Source: Welwitschia mirabilis (lineage: Eukaryota > Gnetophyta > Gnetopsida > Welwitschiales). Taken from it: a stretch of 53,745 nt of DNA. Where the stretch lies: assembly GCA_051453625.1 (NCBI GenBank), contig JBOZIK010000001.1:31120363-31174107 (forward strand), written 5' to 3'. The stretch's first letter is position 1. Each line of letters opens with the position of its first letter. Position numbers and translations under genes: made by a program. Below the pieces are notes generated by a model. It saw nothing but the letters and a program-made list of their open reading frames with translations, was not told the origin of the DNA and made no database searches. This document shows positions 21,851-33,640 of the stretch, piece after piece.

Positions 21851-24800
21851 TAACGCTAAGGCTTGATGACGATTCGATTTTTTATGTTTCTCTAATAATG
21901 GAAGATTAGTACAACTTATATTTTCATGTTTAATGAGATTTTTGACATTTGACATGTCCCATGTTATGGAAAAAGGCTAGGATAGTTTGAAAGTATACTA
22001 TTTTTAAATCCACATTTTATCTTAAATTAAAATAAAATACATCAAAGGGAGTTTATTAAGTTTTTGTGAAAGATAACTTGTCAAAATAGTTCATTGTATA
22101 AAAGTAAAACAAATGGATCTTAAAAGTTTTAGCAAGGACAACTTGTTTACATAATCAATCTTAAGCTTGCATTACACAAACTGAATTATATTATCTTAAA
22201 AATAAAATAAAACTAAACTTAGACTATGAAATATGAATAAAATCACCAATAATTCTACATTGACGATGATCTAGAAACCCTTAAATTTTCTAGAAATATT
22301 ACTTCTTGTTAAGAAGAAAGGAGATTTCCATCCTTATGTCTTCCTCATTACTAACATTAAAGATCACATATCCACTACTTAAGTCCTCTAAGGCTTCTTC
22401 TAAATTAGAAATATTAAAAGTAGTAAAAGGATTATTTGAATCGTTATCATATATTTGTTTATACTAAATACCAACATTGAAATTGATCTTGTCCTTTTCT
22501 TTTTCTTTTCTTTTTTCCCCTTTTCTTTCTTCCCTTTTTTGACTCTTTTTTTTTAAGAACTTATAATCATGAGTTAGATGTCATCTTTGTCCATAGCTTA
22601 AAGCTATTTTACTTCATTGACAGCATTATGAAAGTTATGTACATGGCATTTGCTATGCTGCTTAGTTATTCATTTTTGGAAGTCAATTTTAATATTTTTT
22701 TATTATCATCTTATTCTTTAGAGGACTACTTAGCTTTGGAGAAAGATTTGGCAAATTGTTAATGGATTTCTTCCTTTATAAATATTTTTATTCTCCTCTA
22801 ATTTATTTTCTTTGAAGTAACCCATGAACATTCATTTAAAAATGATCTTTTCTATGACAAAACGACACATGTTGGACAAATTGAATTACATTATTTGTTA
22901 GTAATAAAATTTATTATATGCTCATATATATGCTTAATATTATGACTAGGGGTTAAAAAAAATATCTTTACACTAAGTGTAATTAATTTTACATTAAAAT
23001 TATAAAAAGATTAATGGTAGATCTAGAAGATTTAAAAAACATTGCACTTCTCAATATTTCACTAGAAGAGGAGTATAATTTGAGTACTAGCTAGTTGTTA
23101 TTGAAAAAGCATGATGATGATGAAAATAACCAAATCTAAGGCCTCTCAAGTCATTGCTAAACCATCAAGTTCATAAAACATAAATGACAAAAGAATAAGA
23201 ACATGCATAAATGGCTTTACTGTCCATGCAAGTCCATGCACTATTGACATGATTCAAAACCATACTCAATCTTAGCAAATATCCAAGGATTTGAATAAAA
23301 TATATTAAGAAGTAATTTTGGATGCAAGTAATATAGCTGAATCACTTAGAAGACTAAAAGCAAGGATAAACATAAAATCAATCTTTATCTCGTTCTTTCC
23401 AAGGATGAAATGCCTTAATTCCTTTGGTTCCATCTCCATTCAATAAAGTTACATCTTCTTTCATTGAGGTAACCATTATATTTCTAATTAAGAAAATCTA
23501 GGTAGACAAATTATTATTCTAAAAGCCATTTCAAAGCTTAAATTTTTAAAAAATTCTCTATTGCACTAAAAAGTTTTAGGTATTTTAAAATAAAAAATAA
23601 ATAAATAACAAGTACACTAATTTCTTAAATGAAACTAAATAAACCTTTAGAATTTTCAAAATTATAATATAAATTAATATTTGAATAAATGTCCTTCTAT
23701 AACCTCTTCTTACTAGAAAAACAATAATATTACCACATCGTAATAGTAGAATCAACTAAAAATTTGCATTGCAAACACTAGATGTAAATGTCTTTTTAGG
23801 GGAAAAAAATGCAATCCCAAAACAAAAATCAAAGGTGTAATAATTTCCCCAACAGGTTATCCAAATAAGGAAGGATTACTCATGCCTTTAGCAAAAAGAT
23901 AAAAACAACTTTAGCTAGAAGCCATTATAACAAAAGGACATTGTTATAGTTTGATAAAAAAGGAAACAACTTTAAAACTTAAAAAATTAGTCCAAATGAA
24001 TGAATTAGATAATACAAGTGTTCAACATATGTGCGTGTGTTTATTATGCATGCATGCATGCAAAACCTTCATAAATGAATGAGTTAACATATATGAGTGC
24101 CATCATTATATATCACTCTTCTCCCAATCTAACCATTTACAAGGGAAGACATGTCGTTAAAGAAGAATGAATATTAAAAAAGAGGCATACAAGTAAATTA
24201 AAGGCACATTCAAACAAGGAGGTAAATGATCAGTTAGACATGAAGGGTCAAAGAAAGATAGAATACAAAACAAACATGAATGATTCACATCCTATAAAAT
24301 ATCACCTAGGTTTTTTGTAGATTAAGATAGAGAAAACATTAAAAAAATTAGTATACCACATAAAAGCCTTAACTTTCCTTATTAAATTATAAAATGCTTA
24401 AAAAGAAAATTATAAAATGTTACTAGTTTCTTCTTATTAAATTATCTTTTCTTGCAAAGAAATCCTTTTCCTTACACACACAAGGATTAGGAATTGTAAG
24501 ATCCTAATAGCTAATATTCGACAAATAAAAAAGGACTTTACAAAATCATACATTTATATTTTTAAACTTTGTATGCTATGGTATCATTATTTTTTAATAA
24601 ATACAACTAGTCATTAAAACTAATTATATAATTACCTAATATTGTTAGCCATTAATAGCATATATTACAATACTTTTATATGATAGATTAATTATGTATA
24701 ACTAGTAAAGATAATTTTAGTATGTTACCAATACACCTAATGATATTGTACTATGCATAGCATTATTATAGTACTATAATTGCACATAGAATGCATAAGA

Positions 24801-25569
24801 CAACTTAGTTATTTGATACCAATTGGTATTGTAACATGAATACAATAACAATTGTAACAAACCCCCTTAATCATATATGTGTTGATAATATAACTTGTAA
24901 TAAACATATGCCTAAATGAAAAAATAAGTACATGCTATACTTACCTAAATTTTAATATTGTAATTGTATATTTATTTTGTTTACATAATTTGTACATTTA
25001 ATTCAATAATATTAATGAATTTTTTAAAAGCCATCTCTAGCATTACTTTCAATTTAATGTAATGAACATTCAGTAAATCATCGTTAATGTCCTTGCTTGT
25101 GGCATGCAACTTCTTTTTAATCTGTTTCATTCTTGCATGAGGTTGGGGGCGGGGAGGGTGGTTTAACAACATATATGGATATTAGATTATCATAATAAAC
25201 TGGTAGTGGCCATGCTACTTAACTCTTGAAATCAACCAACAAATCATTCAACTAGATTACCTTGTAATAACATTATTTAATGCTCAATATAATGACACCA
25301 TGGAGGAATGAAACACTTGATTTAGTCTTTTAGTTTTTCAAGAAATAGAGGAATCTACTAAAAGGATACCCTATTTTGTATGTGATCTTTAGCCATAAGA
25401 TAAAATCCATCGTTAGAGTTAACGTGTATAAGAAATTAACTTGAATCTTTATTAAATCTTAATCCATAAGAAACCATTCCTATGAAGTATCATATAGTCT
25501 AAAAAAGAACCTATGTATTATGTATGTTTGATTGACATAGTTGATTCAACTCTAAATAAGTAAGATGTC
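21851..25569. other. unassigned 3.7 kb between gap and gypsy-1 3' LTR
   Basis: This AT-rich DNA has no frame apart from a minus-strand gag-like fragment (22308-22640). A short TGCA repeat lies at about 24045-24062. Gypsy-2 has nothing comparable before its 3' LTR. The last bases, taagtaagatgtc, could be a decayed polypurine tract (gypsy-2 has ctaagtgaggac). The stretch may include another old insertion or misplaced sequence. Confidence 0.4.
22308..22640 (-). pseudogene. possible gag zinc-knuckle and Lys-rich tail fragment
   Basis: On the minus strand a frame reads SYGQR, stop, HLTHDYKFLKKK (about 22596-22540). This resembles the C-x-x-C-G-x-x-G-H-x-x-x-D-C knuckle followed by LKKK of retrotransposon Gag proteins, with Cys codons turned to Tyr or Ser. 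A Lys/Glu run follows (the polypyrimidine tract 22494-22556 on the + strand), then an acidic stretch, NLEEALEDLSSGYVIFNVSN, ending at a stop near 22308. It runs opposite to gypsy-1, so it would belong to another insertion. The identification rests on short motifs. Confidence 0.35.
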
Positions 25570-26638
25570 TGTTGTACTACCAACATACGCATATTTGATA
25601 GGGTATTTCAAGTTGTTTTACAGGTAAATACATAGGTAAATGCTTGATTTCCATAATAATGAAGGGTTAGGATAAAAAGAGATGGAAACATGAAAACCTT
25701 CATGATAATTTACAGCATTCTAAACAAATCTGAATACTTTACATTTCTGAAGATAACTTTCTACAAACATTGAGGCTAATGCAATAATTGAAAAATTATC
25801 AAAGGCATTAATTACCTCATCACTTGGATGACTATACAAATAATCATGCCAACTAGATGTTGACTATAGTCTATCTGGTAGATAATATGGATTAATTACA
25901 AGGTGGCATTATCTCCTCTATCATCTGAATGAATACTAGATGACACTATTGTAATTTCTGTACTAAACATTCACCTAACTTTTGCCACTTGTATTTTTCA
26001 TTTTCCCTTGTGCAGCCATTATGGTTTAACTATACCTTTGTGTCTTTGTTGTTATGTGTTTGAGTCAATAAATAAAGATCTTACCCTAAACTCCTATGTG
26101 TCTTCGTTTACACTTTAAATTCTCATGACAAGAGATAAAAGGGCTAGAGATCCATTCTTTAGTTCTAGAGAGACATTTCTTTAGTGTTGGGTGATGTTTC
26201 CTCCATTGAGGTCTAGCTACTTTATAATACAAAACATCTTCTTTTATGCTTTTAATGTGTAATTATCTCCCACCCTCATAGCTTATATTGCTTTTAATCC
26301 AGTGATAGTTTCTTTAGTGATATAGATTATGAGGATAAAATTTATTAAGATTATGCTTGATTAGTTTAGGTTAAGTGCATTATTGTTTTCTTTTTCTAGA
26401 TTAGCTTTACATGAGTGTATTTTATTTTACTTTTATGCATTACAAGTTATTTCTATAGATTAGAGTACAAGTATTCCTTTATTGAAAGCAAATCTCTTAT
26501 TTCCTACTTTGGCCTTTAATGAATTATGACATTTAGGTTACTCATGTCTATATTAGTGTATTGTGTTTATGCATTATTATTTGTGATTAACAGGATTCTA
26601 CTTAGGATGAAAATGCTATGTAAATATCCATTGCAACA
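25570..26638 (+). repeat. gypsy-1 3' LTR
   Basis: It starts TGTTGTACTACCAAC and ends CATTGCAACA, so the ends form the inverted repeat TGTTG...CAACA. It aligns with the 5' LTR at 7212-8325 throughout. It has the two palindromic motif positions (about 25808-25850 and 25914-25957) and a decayed TATA-like region near 26066. It is directly followed by TSD ATTAC. Confidence 0.9.
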
Positions 26639-26643
26639 ATTAC
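26639..26643. other. target-site duplication ATTAC, right copy (gypsy-1)
   Basis: A perfect copy of 7207-7211, directly after the LTR terminal CAACA. The copia-1 LTR sequence resumes at once (attatgagaaacatag against attctaagaaatgccac at 283). Confidence 0.9.
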
Positions 26644-27444
26644 ATTATGAGAAACATAGCAATTCCAATGGAATTTGATCTTGTGATGTTCATTTTTTTA
26701 CCTTTTTTTTCACATTGAAGTTAAACGAAGATTATTTGCTTTAAGAGGCTCCAGTGCATCTTCCTTCCAAAAAAAGAAGATTTAAAGGTTTTTGTTTAGA
26801 GTTAAGTTTTAGACCCATTGTATAAAAAATCTTATAAGCAGTAGGGTATTCTTGTGAAAGACTCCCCAATCTTCAATTCTAAAGTCTAAATTTTTTAAAT
26901 TCCAAATTGCTACAATGATTCAAATACACAAAGTCCCAAATCAGAAAGGTAGCTTAGAGTTGTCCTCTTAATTTTTTTTAACTCTAGATTTTACTTTCCT
27001 GTTCATGTAATTTGTAATATAGTTAATATAATTAGAAATTATTAGCAAATTTTGTTGAACTTATAATAATTTCCTTCAAATTCATGCATTAAATATTTAT
27101 TTCATAAAATTTGATTTTAATAATTAATTAGCTTTCTAATGTTGCAAATGATATTATATTCTAAATTTTGCATGACATTTATTTACTACAATGATTAGAT
27201 TCCAACTGTGTGTTTAAATGTGTGTCTATTATAACATTTAAAACTCATTTGTTCAAAATATTATAGTAGTTTGATTCTTAAAAATACTTTGTTGTCTTTT
27301 AATGGATCACTTGTGTTTAATAATAAATTATTTATATCTAATGTCATATTTTAACTTAATTCATGGATAACTATAAGCTTAACACATAATTTTTAGTATT
27401 GATTAAGTTTATAAAATATTTTGAATCCTGGACATAAAACTTCA
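26639..27444 (+). repeat. copia-1 3' LTR, right part
   Basis: It continues the LTR interrupted at 7211 and matches 283-1085 of the 5' LTR. Examples are gcatcttccttcc with aagaagattta near 26757-26785, and the end tcctggacataaaacttca (27426-27444). The LTR ends in CA at 27444. The expected 5-bp TSD would be AAACC (27445-27449), but its partner lies outside the window. Confidence 0.85.
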
Positions 27445-27490
27445 AAACCTTTAATGATTATTGGACATCATCAACCTTTTTTTAAAACTT

Positions 27491-27541
<51 letters not shown>

Positions 27542-28929
27542 TTTTAATATATGAAGAAATTTATTTATGGGAAACCTTTCACTAGGATTATTATTTTTAT
27601 TGATTAAATGAAGATTCATTAGTAACTCATACTGATCTAGACACGTCAAAATCTTACTTATGATTCTTCCTAAAGATGGTGAACCCATGGCTATGTATCT
27701 TTCTTATTTTTTACTTCTTATATTATAATTAGTAATATTTACTATTCATTATTATTTGAAAGACCATAATTAATTATTGCTTATATATAATTCTAATTTC
27801 ATTACATATGAAATATTTCATGTAATATATAAAGAATTAAATGTAGAAGTAACCCTTGATGAATAATAAAATTGAAATAACATTAAAAATAATACAATAT
27901 CCTAAGTTATAAACTCAAAATGGATATTTAAAGTAGTATGCAGTAGGAAGAAATTTACATTTTTTTGATAAGAAAATGAAAACCTAAAGAACTTTAAAAG
28001 TAATAAAATATCCCAAGTTATAAGCTCAAAATGTATATTTAAATTATATGCATTAAAAGAAATTTAGACTTTTTGTTTTGATAATAAAATAAAAGCCTCT
28101 TTTTCATTAAAATACAAGATTTTCATAATAATAAATAAGGTTATAGAGCTAACAGGCTAAAGAGATCAAAGCATCAACTTGATAGAATAAAAAGTCAAGT
28201 TCTAAGAAAAGGTAGTTAGATGAATCATACTATCTTTTTTATGTTTGAAATTAGGGTAGCTATAATTTTCCACTATTTCATTTTTTTCTATCTCAATTTG
28301 TGCTATAATATGAAATTTCTTTCTATTACTATTGTTTAATTTAGATTCATGCATTTGTAAAAGAAGATACCCAAGTATACTAGAGGCTTAAATTCCTAAG
28401 TAAACTCTTACTAATTTTATACATTCCCAAAGGATGAGAGACTAATGAGCTATTTCATTTTTATTTTTTATTAAAAACTCCTTCAATTGTATTCCCTCTA
28501 AATCTTACACCATAAGGTTATGAGTAGAAGTATCAATGAAGTGCATTGTTTTTCATCATCACTATTTACTCTTCACCTTTCAAGCACATTCTAAATTATG
28601 TTTGTTGAAGTTCAAAACATGTAAGAATATCCATTGTTTCATAAAATTTCTTGGTATAAGTGCAATTAAAAAATATAACTAATTGTTTCATAATTAGTAG
28701 AAAAAGGTACACTAATTAAGAATCATTATTTTCCTTTATTCTAAATAGGATTTTGTAAGTAGCTTTCTTAATAGAACTTTACAAATAAAAATGCAATCTT
28801 TAGGGAATAAATACCATTAAAATTTTTCAAAAAATATTTTTTGAGGTGGATGCATTACACCATAAGATTCTTTCACTATACATTTTCTTTTCTTCTTCTT
28901 CTCATAATGTTTAATTATTAATTCTTAAT
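27445..28929. other. AT-rich flanking DNA without genes
   Basis: I see no coding frame, RNA gene or LTR in this stretch apart from the (ATTT)n microsatellite. It is probably older repetitive DNA, possibly the 3' end of the LINE that lies to its right. Confidence 0.5.
27489..27546. repeat. (TTTA)n microsatellite
   Basis: About 14 uninterrupted TTTA units, fewer than 60 bp in total. Confidence 0.95.
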
Positions 28930-29800
28930 TTTTTCAAAATCTCTTCTTATGATGGATTCGTGAATAATTTTAGAATAGTTTATAAACTTCATATCATTAT
29001 ATAAATATTTTTATTTCATGATTTGACCCATGGTTTATCAATATTATAAAGCTTCCCAACCAACTTGTTGAACATATCCATATTTAAAGATAAAAGATTT
29101 CTAATAGCCCAACCTCCAATAATTTTACCTCTATCTACTTTATTCCATGATAAAATATGTAAGGATTACTACTCTTCTAACCTTTAAAAGAATTATCTTT
29201 TAGCCTTTTTCATATACTTAAGAACTATATCTAAGACATTAAAAAAAAACATAAGAAACATGGGTAGATTGTAAAGGTACTTTAAAGTACTTAAAGTCTC
29301 CTAGTTTGAGAGATAAGTTTGTCTTTTGATTCATTTAAGTATTATTTAAGTTTAAGAATCACCTCATCCTAATGAATTTAACTCATTCTATTAGACAAAA
29401 GAGGCATTCTAAAGTATTTGGTAGGAAATTGATTCAAAACATAATATAACTAATTCCACACTTGTTCAAGATAACATTTACATACTAAATCCACAAAGTT
29501 TTCTCTTTATAAAATTCACTTTTAACTTAGAGGATTATTTGAAATTAATAATTCATTATTTGATAATTTACATTTAATATTTTGATGGTCTAAAAAATGG
29601 GAATGTACCATCTACAAATTGAGAATGGATGAAAATCCTAAACTTATTCTTTATTTCTAAATAAATTACATTACATAATAATTTTCTAAATCTAATTGTA
29701 ATATGCATTGAGCATACTTATTCGTTATTTTTAATGAAATAAAATATGATAGCTATGAATTCTATATGTATTCACTTATTTCTAAATTGCTATTTAGGGT
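28930..29800 (-). pseudogene. L1-type LINE reverse transcriptase fragment, copy 1
   Basis: Read on the minus strand, IHSQFVDGTFPFFRPS covers the L1 RT catalytic block HLQFADDTLIF. The two Asp positions read DG (29607-29618), so it is dead. Then SKLKVNFIKRKLCGFS matches SGLKINxxKSxxxG. Farther along, SWNKVDRGKIIGGWAIRNLL (near 29075-29145) and SLNMDMFNKLVGKL match the L1 block W-x-x-V-x-x-P-K-x-x-GG-L-G-[IV]-R-x-L-x-x-x-N-x-A-[LM]-L-x-K. Stops interrupt it in many places. Endonuclease and RNase H parts are not seen. It was present before the copia-2 insertion and was copied in the tandem duplication (copy 2 at 32867-33640). Confidence 0.75.
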
Positions 29801-30967
29801 AAACACAAGTCCATATTAATAATTATAAGTAACATAATCTATTTGAGTACTAATTGAAAATATCTTTTATTTTATTAAAGATTTTAACTTTTAGAGAATT
29901 TATAAATACAATTAAAGACATAATCAAGAAGAATAGTATTATCCATCTAGGTGTTTACTAATATAATCACACAATTAATAAATGCATATTTTAGATTTTA
30001 AGACTACCTTCATTTGATTTAAATATCATAGTATTAATTTAGATGCTAAGAAATTAGTTTTAAAAATTTTATGTAGATGTCAAACATTCATGCAAAGGCA
30101 TTTTTAATTACTTAGAAAGGTTTTGAAAATAAAAATAACAAAGATTAATATAATATTTATACAAAATTTAGCATTTTATATCTAAAGCTATTGTTCTAGA
30201 GTTACAAGCTTTGTACACATACAATATCCATTGTTAGCAACCCTTTTATTAGATCACTTTGATCTTAGATTTCCATAATATTAAACATCTAGTATATAAT
30301 GCTAAGAATATTAAGCATAAATAAAATTATTAGGTATCAAGTACCCAATAAATCATAAAAGATGAATTTCAGTAAGTACAGTTTTCAAAGTTATTAATTT
30401 GTTAGATAGTGAAAATGTTAATTAATATTAAGATAATTGTTGATATCATTTTGGAAAAAGAATATACTTTTAATAGATAATTAAATTTTCTTTATAGCCA
30501 AAGCTGAGGAATTGTATAAAGATTATTTAGAAGAGAATAATCACACATTAGCAACTACATATGATAAAGTTCTTATAAAATGAAATAAATTATTAAGTTT
30601 TAAATTTATTCTATTTTATTAATAATCAATGAATAAGATAATTAGATGGTATCAATGTGTTCCTCAGCACATGTGGCTTTACAATGTTCAAGAAAGCATT
30701 TATTAATAAATGTAATATATAAGTCATCTATCTTTTGAATAAGATAAATAATCTTCACATGCGAAGATGTAAATACATTAAAAGTGACCAATGACTTTTG
30801 TTGCATCAAGAAGATTATTAATTAAAGTTACTAAGAATTCTTAATAAGAATTATTAGGTATACTAGCCTATAACTTAGTTAGCAGAAAGCTTTTTACTAA
30901 TGTCAAATTAATAAACCTAAATTTTAAGACATTAAATAACATTATTAGAGATGTTGATAAGCAATAT
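29801..30967. other. unassigned DNA left of copia-2
   Basis: AT-rich with no recognised frame. It is repeated, with roughly 80% identity by eye, at about 33641-34864, so both are products of the tandem duplication. Confidence 0.5.
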
Positions 30968-30972
30968 GATAT
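30968..30972. other. target-site duplication GATAT, left copy (copia-2)
   Basis: GATAT directly before the copia-2 LTR at 30973; it matches 50238-50242 directly after the LTR at 50065-50237. In the duplicated unit the corresponding bases (34865-34869) read TTTAT. Confidence 0.75.
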
Positions 30973-31145
30973 TGCTTGGAAATAAAAGAGTAAGAGTAAC
31001 ATTTTCCAAACTGAAATTTTATTTCTCCTCCTTTTCTTATTACATAAAAGAGCTTACTTATAAAGGAAACTACATCATTAGGGTTTTAATAAGATTTTCA
31101 CATATCCCTAGATGTATAACCATAGTGTGCACATAAACCTTAGTA
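30973..31145 (-). repeat. copia-2 3' LTR (outer left)
   Basis: It is 173 bp long and aligns with 34870-35041 and 50065-50237; all three share ttccaaactgaaattttatttct-type text, agagctta/tgcttataaagg and a cat-atgaccatagtgtgc-type block. On the minus strand it runs from TACTAAGG to CCAAGCA, the first two bases being a decayed TG. CTTTATAAGTAAG (minus strand) is a likely TATA box. Confidence 0.85.
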
Positions 31146-31160
31146 ATTCCTCCCTCAACA
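31146..31160 (-). other. copia-2 polypurine tract (copy 1)
   Basis: On the minus strand TGTTGAGGGAGGAAT directly precedes the LTR start, the position and composition of a copia plus-strand primer. The duplicated copy (35042-35056) reads TGTTAATAGGGAAAT. Confidence 0.7.
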
Positions 31161-31499
31161 TGGAAATACATTCTCTTTGAAGGCGAAACTAAATTTTACA
31201 GGAGAAAACCTTTAGAATTCAGCCTACAATAAAACCTCATCAAAGAATTTGTCATGTGAGAAAACTAGTTTATCAAAGAAGTAGTCAATTTACTACTACA
31301 CCTCTTGTAGTATATAGGGCTTATTATGTGCACTACACATCCCATAATGCTAAGATAAGATATGTACTACACATCCTATAGTATTAGGCTATTATTATAC
31401 TACAAATCTCGTAGTACTAGAATCAAGAGTAACTTTAATTAGAGACTTAAAAGTCAAATGAAACTCATAATATATAAGAAAGAATGAGTTTAAATCAAT
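31161..31499 (-). other. copia-2 3' untranslated stretch
   Basis: No frame. Three short imperfect repeats of a phrase like ctacacatcccatagtactag lie at about 31300-31420. They recur at 35190-35310 in the duplicated unit. Confidence 0.5.
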
Positions 31500-32862
31500 G
31501 GATTGTCAATCCAATTCTAGATTGAGAAACCTAAAACTTCTCTTGACCAAGTGATTTGGTAAGCATATTGATAGTTATTCTATAGTTGGATAATATATAT
31601 TAACATAATAACTTTATGTTGAATGAGTTTCGTAATTTATAGACTGGAACAGAAAAATGTTTTATCTTATTATGGTGCATTTGATCTTTTACCATGCAAA
31701 TTATTAATTAATTATAAATAAAGATCTATATTATCTTAGTTCATTTTAAGTTTATTACTTCTAATAATTTCATTAGCCATTTGTTTTCTCTACATGCTTT
31801 AGAAGCAGTTATATCTTTAGATTTTATAAAAGATCACAGTGTAGTCTTTTAATACTTTAATCACCTAGATAGAGGTGATGTTTTTAAGAACATGGGATAC
31901 CCTGATGTTGATAATGAGGTATTAGTTTCTCCAATGAAATCTAAGTTATAGTATGCCTTGAGGATGAATTAATAGTTTCTTCATAGATTAGACCTAAATC
32001 TTTTATTTTCTTTAGATATATCAGTACTCTCTTTGTAATATTTATATGAGTAAAGTTAGATATAAGAAGATAGCTTGATAATATAGCAATAAGATATGAT
32101 ACGTCTAGTCTAGTATTGGTTGCATAAATCAAAAAATTATTCTTTTGTAGTCTATTTTATTTTTAGGTTCTAAATCTTCATCAATATATATCTTAGCATT
32201 CTTCTCTAAAGGTATTACATCTTCTTTTGTGTCTTCTAATCTAAAATTTTGGATCAAAACTCCAGTTTACTCATTTTGTGTTAATAAAATTCCATCTTTT
32301 TATTGAATAATTTCTACACCTACATAGAATCTAGTCAAGTTAAGATCATAAATTTTAAATTCATTACTTAAGGATACATTTGTTTTTTACACATCTTCTT
32401 CATCACTTCTGGTTATTAGCATATCATTTGTATAAACCACTATGTATGTAGATTTATGCCCATTAGATTTAATAAATAACATGACATCCATATCTTGATA
32501 ATCACATAATCTAAAAATAATAGAACTTAAATAATTTATAAACTTTGTGTATCAAGCTCTCAATGGTTATTTTAGTCCATATAGAGACTTGATATATCTA
32601 AAGACCTTGTGTTATTTGCCTTTTTCCCCCCACAAAACCCTTTGTTTGAATCATGTATATTTCTTCTTTTAAGTCTCCATGAAGAAAGGTAGTCTTCATA
32701 TTCAAGTGATGAAGCTTTCATTATGCTACCAATGCACTCATTATTCTGATGGTAGCCACTTTTTTTGTTGAAGTGAAGACTTCATTAGAGTTAAGTTCCT
32801 TCTTCTGTCATAGTCCTATAGTAAAAATCCAAGCTTTATGTTACTTAAGGGTGTTATTCACA
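31500..32862 (-). pseudogene. copia-2 RT end and RNase H, duplicated copy, truncated
   Basis: Read on the minus strand, the segment starts at the duplication junction (32862) inside RT. RT catalytic box: IVVYTNDMLIT, where YVDD has become YTND (32423-32434). After it comes the 63-codon open stretch 32132-31941, MIYATNTRLDVSYLIAILSS and on, which matches copia L-x-Y-x-x-x-x-TRPDI-x-Y-x-V-x-x-LS-[RQ]-[FY]. The RNase H end reads MLTKSLGQEKF (31566-31533), as in family [DI]-x-TK-x-L. The 5' part of RT is missing because the tandem duplication broke here. Confidence 0.8.
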
Positions 32863-32866
32863 TTAT

Positions 32867-33640
32867 AAAATTACCCAATCAATCTATTGAAAAATCCATA
32901 TTTAAAGCTAAAAATATTCTTAATATCCAACCTCTAATAAGTTTATCTCTATCCGATTTATTCCATGATAAAATATGTAAGGATTACTACTCTCTTAACT
33001 TTCACAAGAATTATCTTTTAGCCTTCTTAACATACTTGATAACTATAGATAAGGCCTTAATGAAAGATGTAAGAAACATGAGTAGATTCTAAAGGTAATT
33101 TGAAGTAGTTTCAGTTTCCTAGTTTGATATAGAAGTTTGGATTTTCATGCATTGAAATATTATTTAACTTTAAGACTTACCTTCTCCTAATGAATTTAAT
33201 TCATTATATTAAAAAAAAAAGATGTATTCTTAATTATTTTATAGGAAATTGATCCAAAGAATAATATAGCTAATTCCCATACTTTTTCAAGTTAAAATTT
33301 TCACACTAAATCCACAAAGTTTTCTCTTTATAAAATTAACTTTTCATCTAGTAGCTTATTTTAAATTAATAATTCATTATTTGATAATTTGCATTTAATC
33401 TTATAAGTTCTAAAAAATGAGAATGTATCATCTAGGAACTAAGGATGGATGAAATTTGAAACTTATCATTTTTTTTTAATTTCTAGATAAATTACATTAC
33501 ATAACCATTTTATAAATCTAACTTTAGTATCCATTAAGGATATTTATTCTTTATTTTTAATGAAATAAAATATGATAGCTATGAATTCTACATGTATCTA
33601 CTTCTTTCTAAATAGCTATTTAGGGTAAATACAAGTTCTT
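32867..33640 (-). pseudogene. L1-type LINE reverse transcriptase fragment, copy 2
   Basis: The minus-strand reading includes LDDTFSFFRTY with the catalytic pair DD intact (FLDD at 33427-33438), where copy 1 reads VDG. Toward its end SLHILSWNKSDRDKLIRGW (about 33000-32930) parallels the GG-x-x-IRN block of copy 1. Copy 2 ends at 32867 because the duplication junction cuts the LINE there. It is not functional. Confidence 0.7.

Larger units (their letters stand above)
7212..26638 (+). mobile_element. gypsy-1: degenerate Athila/Tat-like Ty3/gypsy retrotransposon
   Basis: The element has two LTRs of 1114 and 1069 bp, a tRNA-Asp-type PBS, gag, protease, RT, RNaseH and integrase in Ty3/gypsy order, an extra decayed frame after pol, and a 5-bp TSD ATTAC. 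The RT/RNaseH motifs (KKGG, FMxxFSIY, GFYxxFIxD, ELMCD) are those of the Athila/Tat branch. It spans 19.4 kb, but three apparent internal duplications flank assembly gaps, so the true length is probably nearer 15-16 kb. Visible LTR divergence is large, roughly 15% by eye, so the insertion is old. It interrupts the copia-1 3' LTR and is therefore younger than that element. Confidence 0.9.
29043..32862. repeat. tandem duplication, unit 1 (about 3.8 kb)
   Basis: The unit holds part of the LINE, 1.2 kb of unassigned DNA, the copia-2 3' LTR and the RNaseH/RT end of copia-2. It aligns in order with 32863-36657. The junction near 32862-32869 joins copia RT sequence (gttattcacattat) to LINE sequence with the shared string ATTATAAA, which also occurs at 29043-29050 and 36658-36665. 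This points to a single duplication event with microhomology. Confidence 0.8.

Noticed and set aside
27489-27546. (TTTA)n as telomeric or centromeric repeat
   Set aside because: Plant telomere repeats are TTTAGGG; this is an ordinary microsatellite.
31300-31420. Spaced short repeats (ctacacatcccata) as a CRISPR-like array
   Set aside because: The units are imperfect with irregular spacing, lie in the 3' untranslated region of a copia element and recur in its tandem copy.
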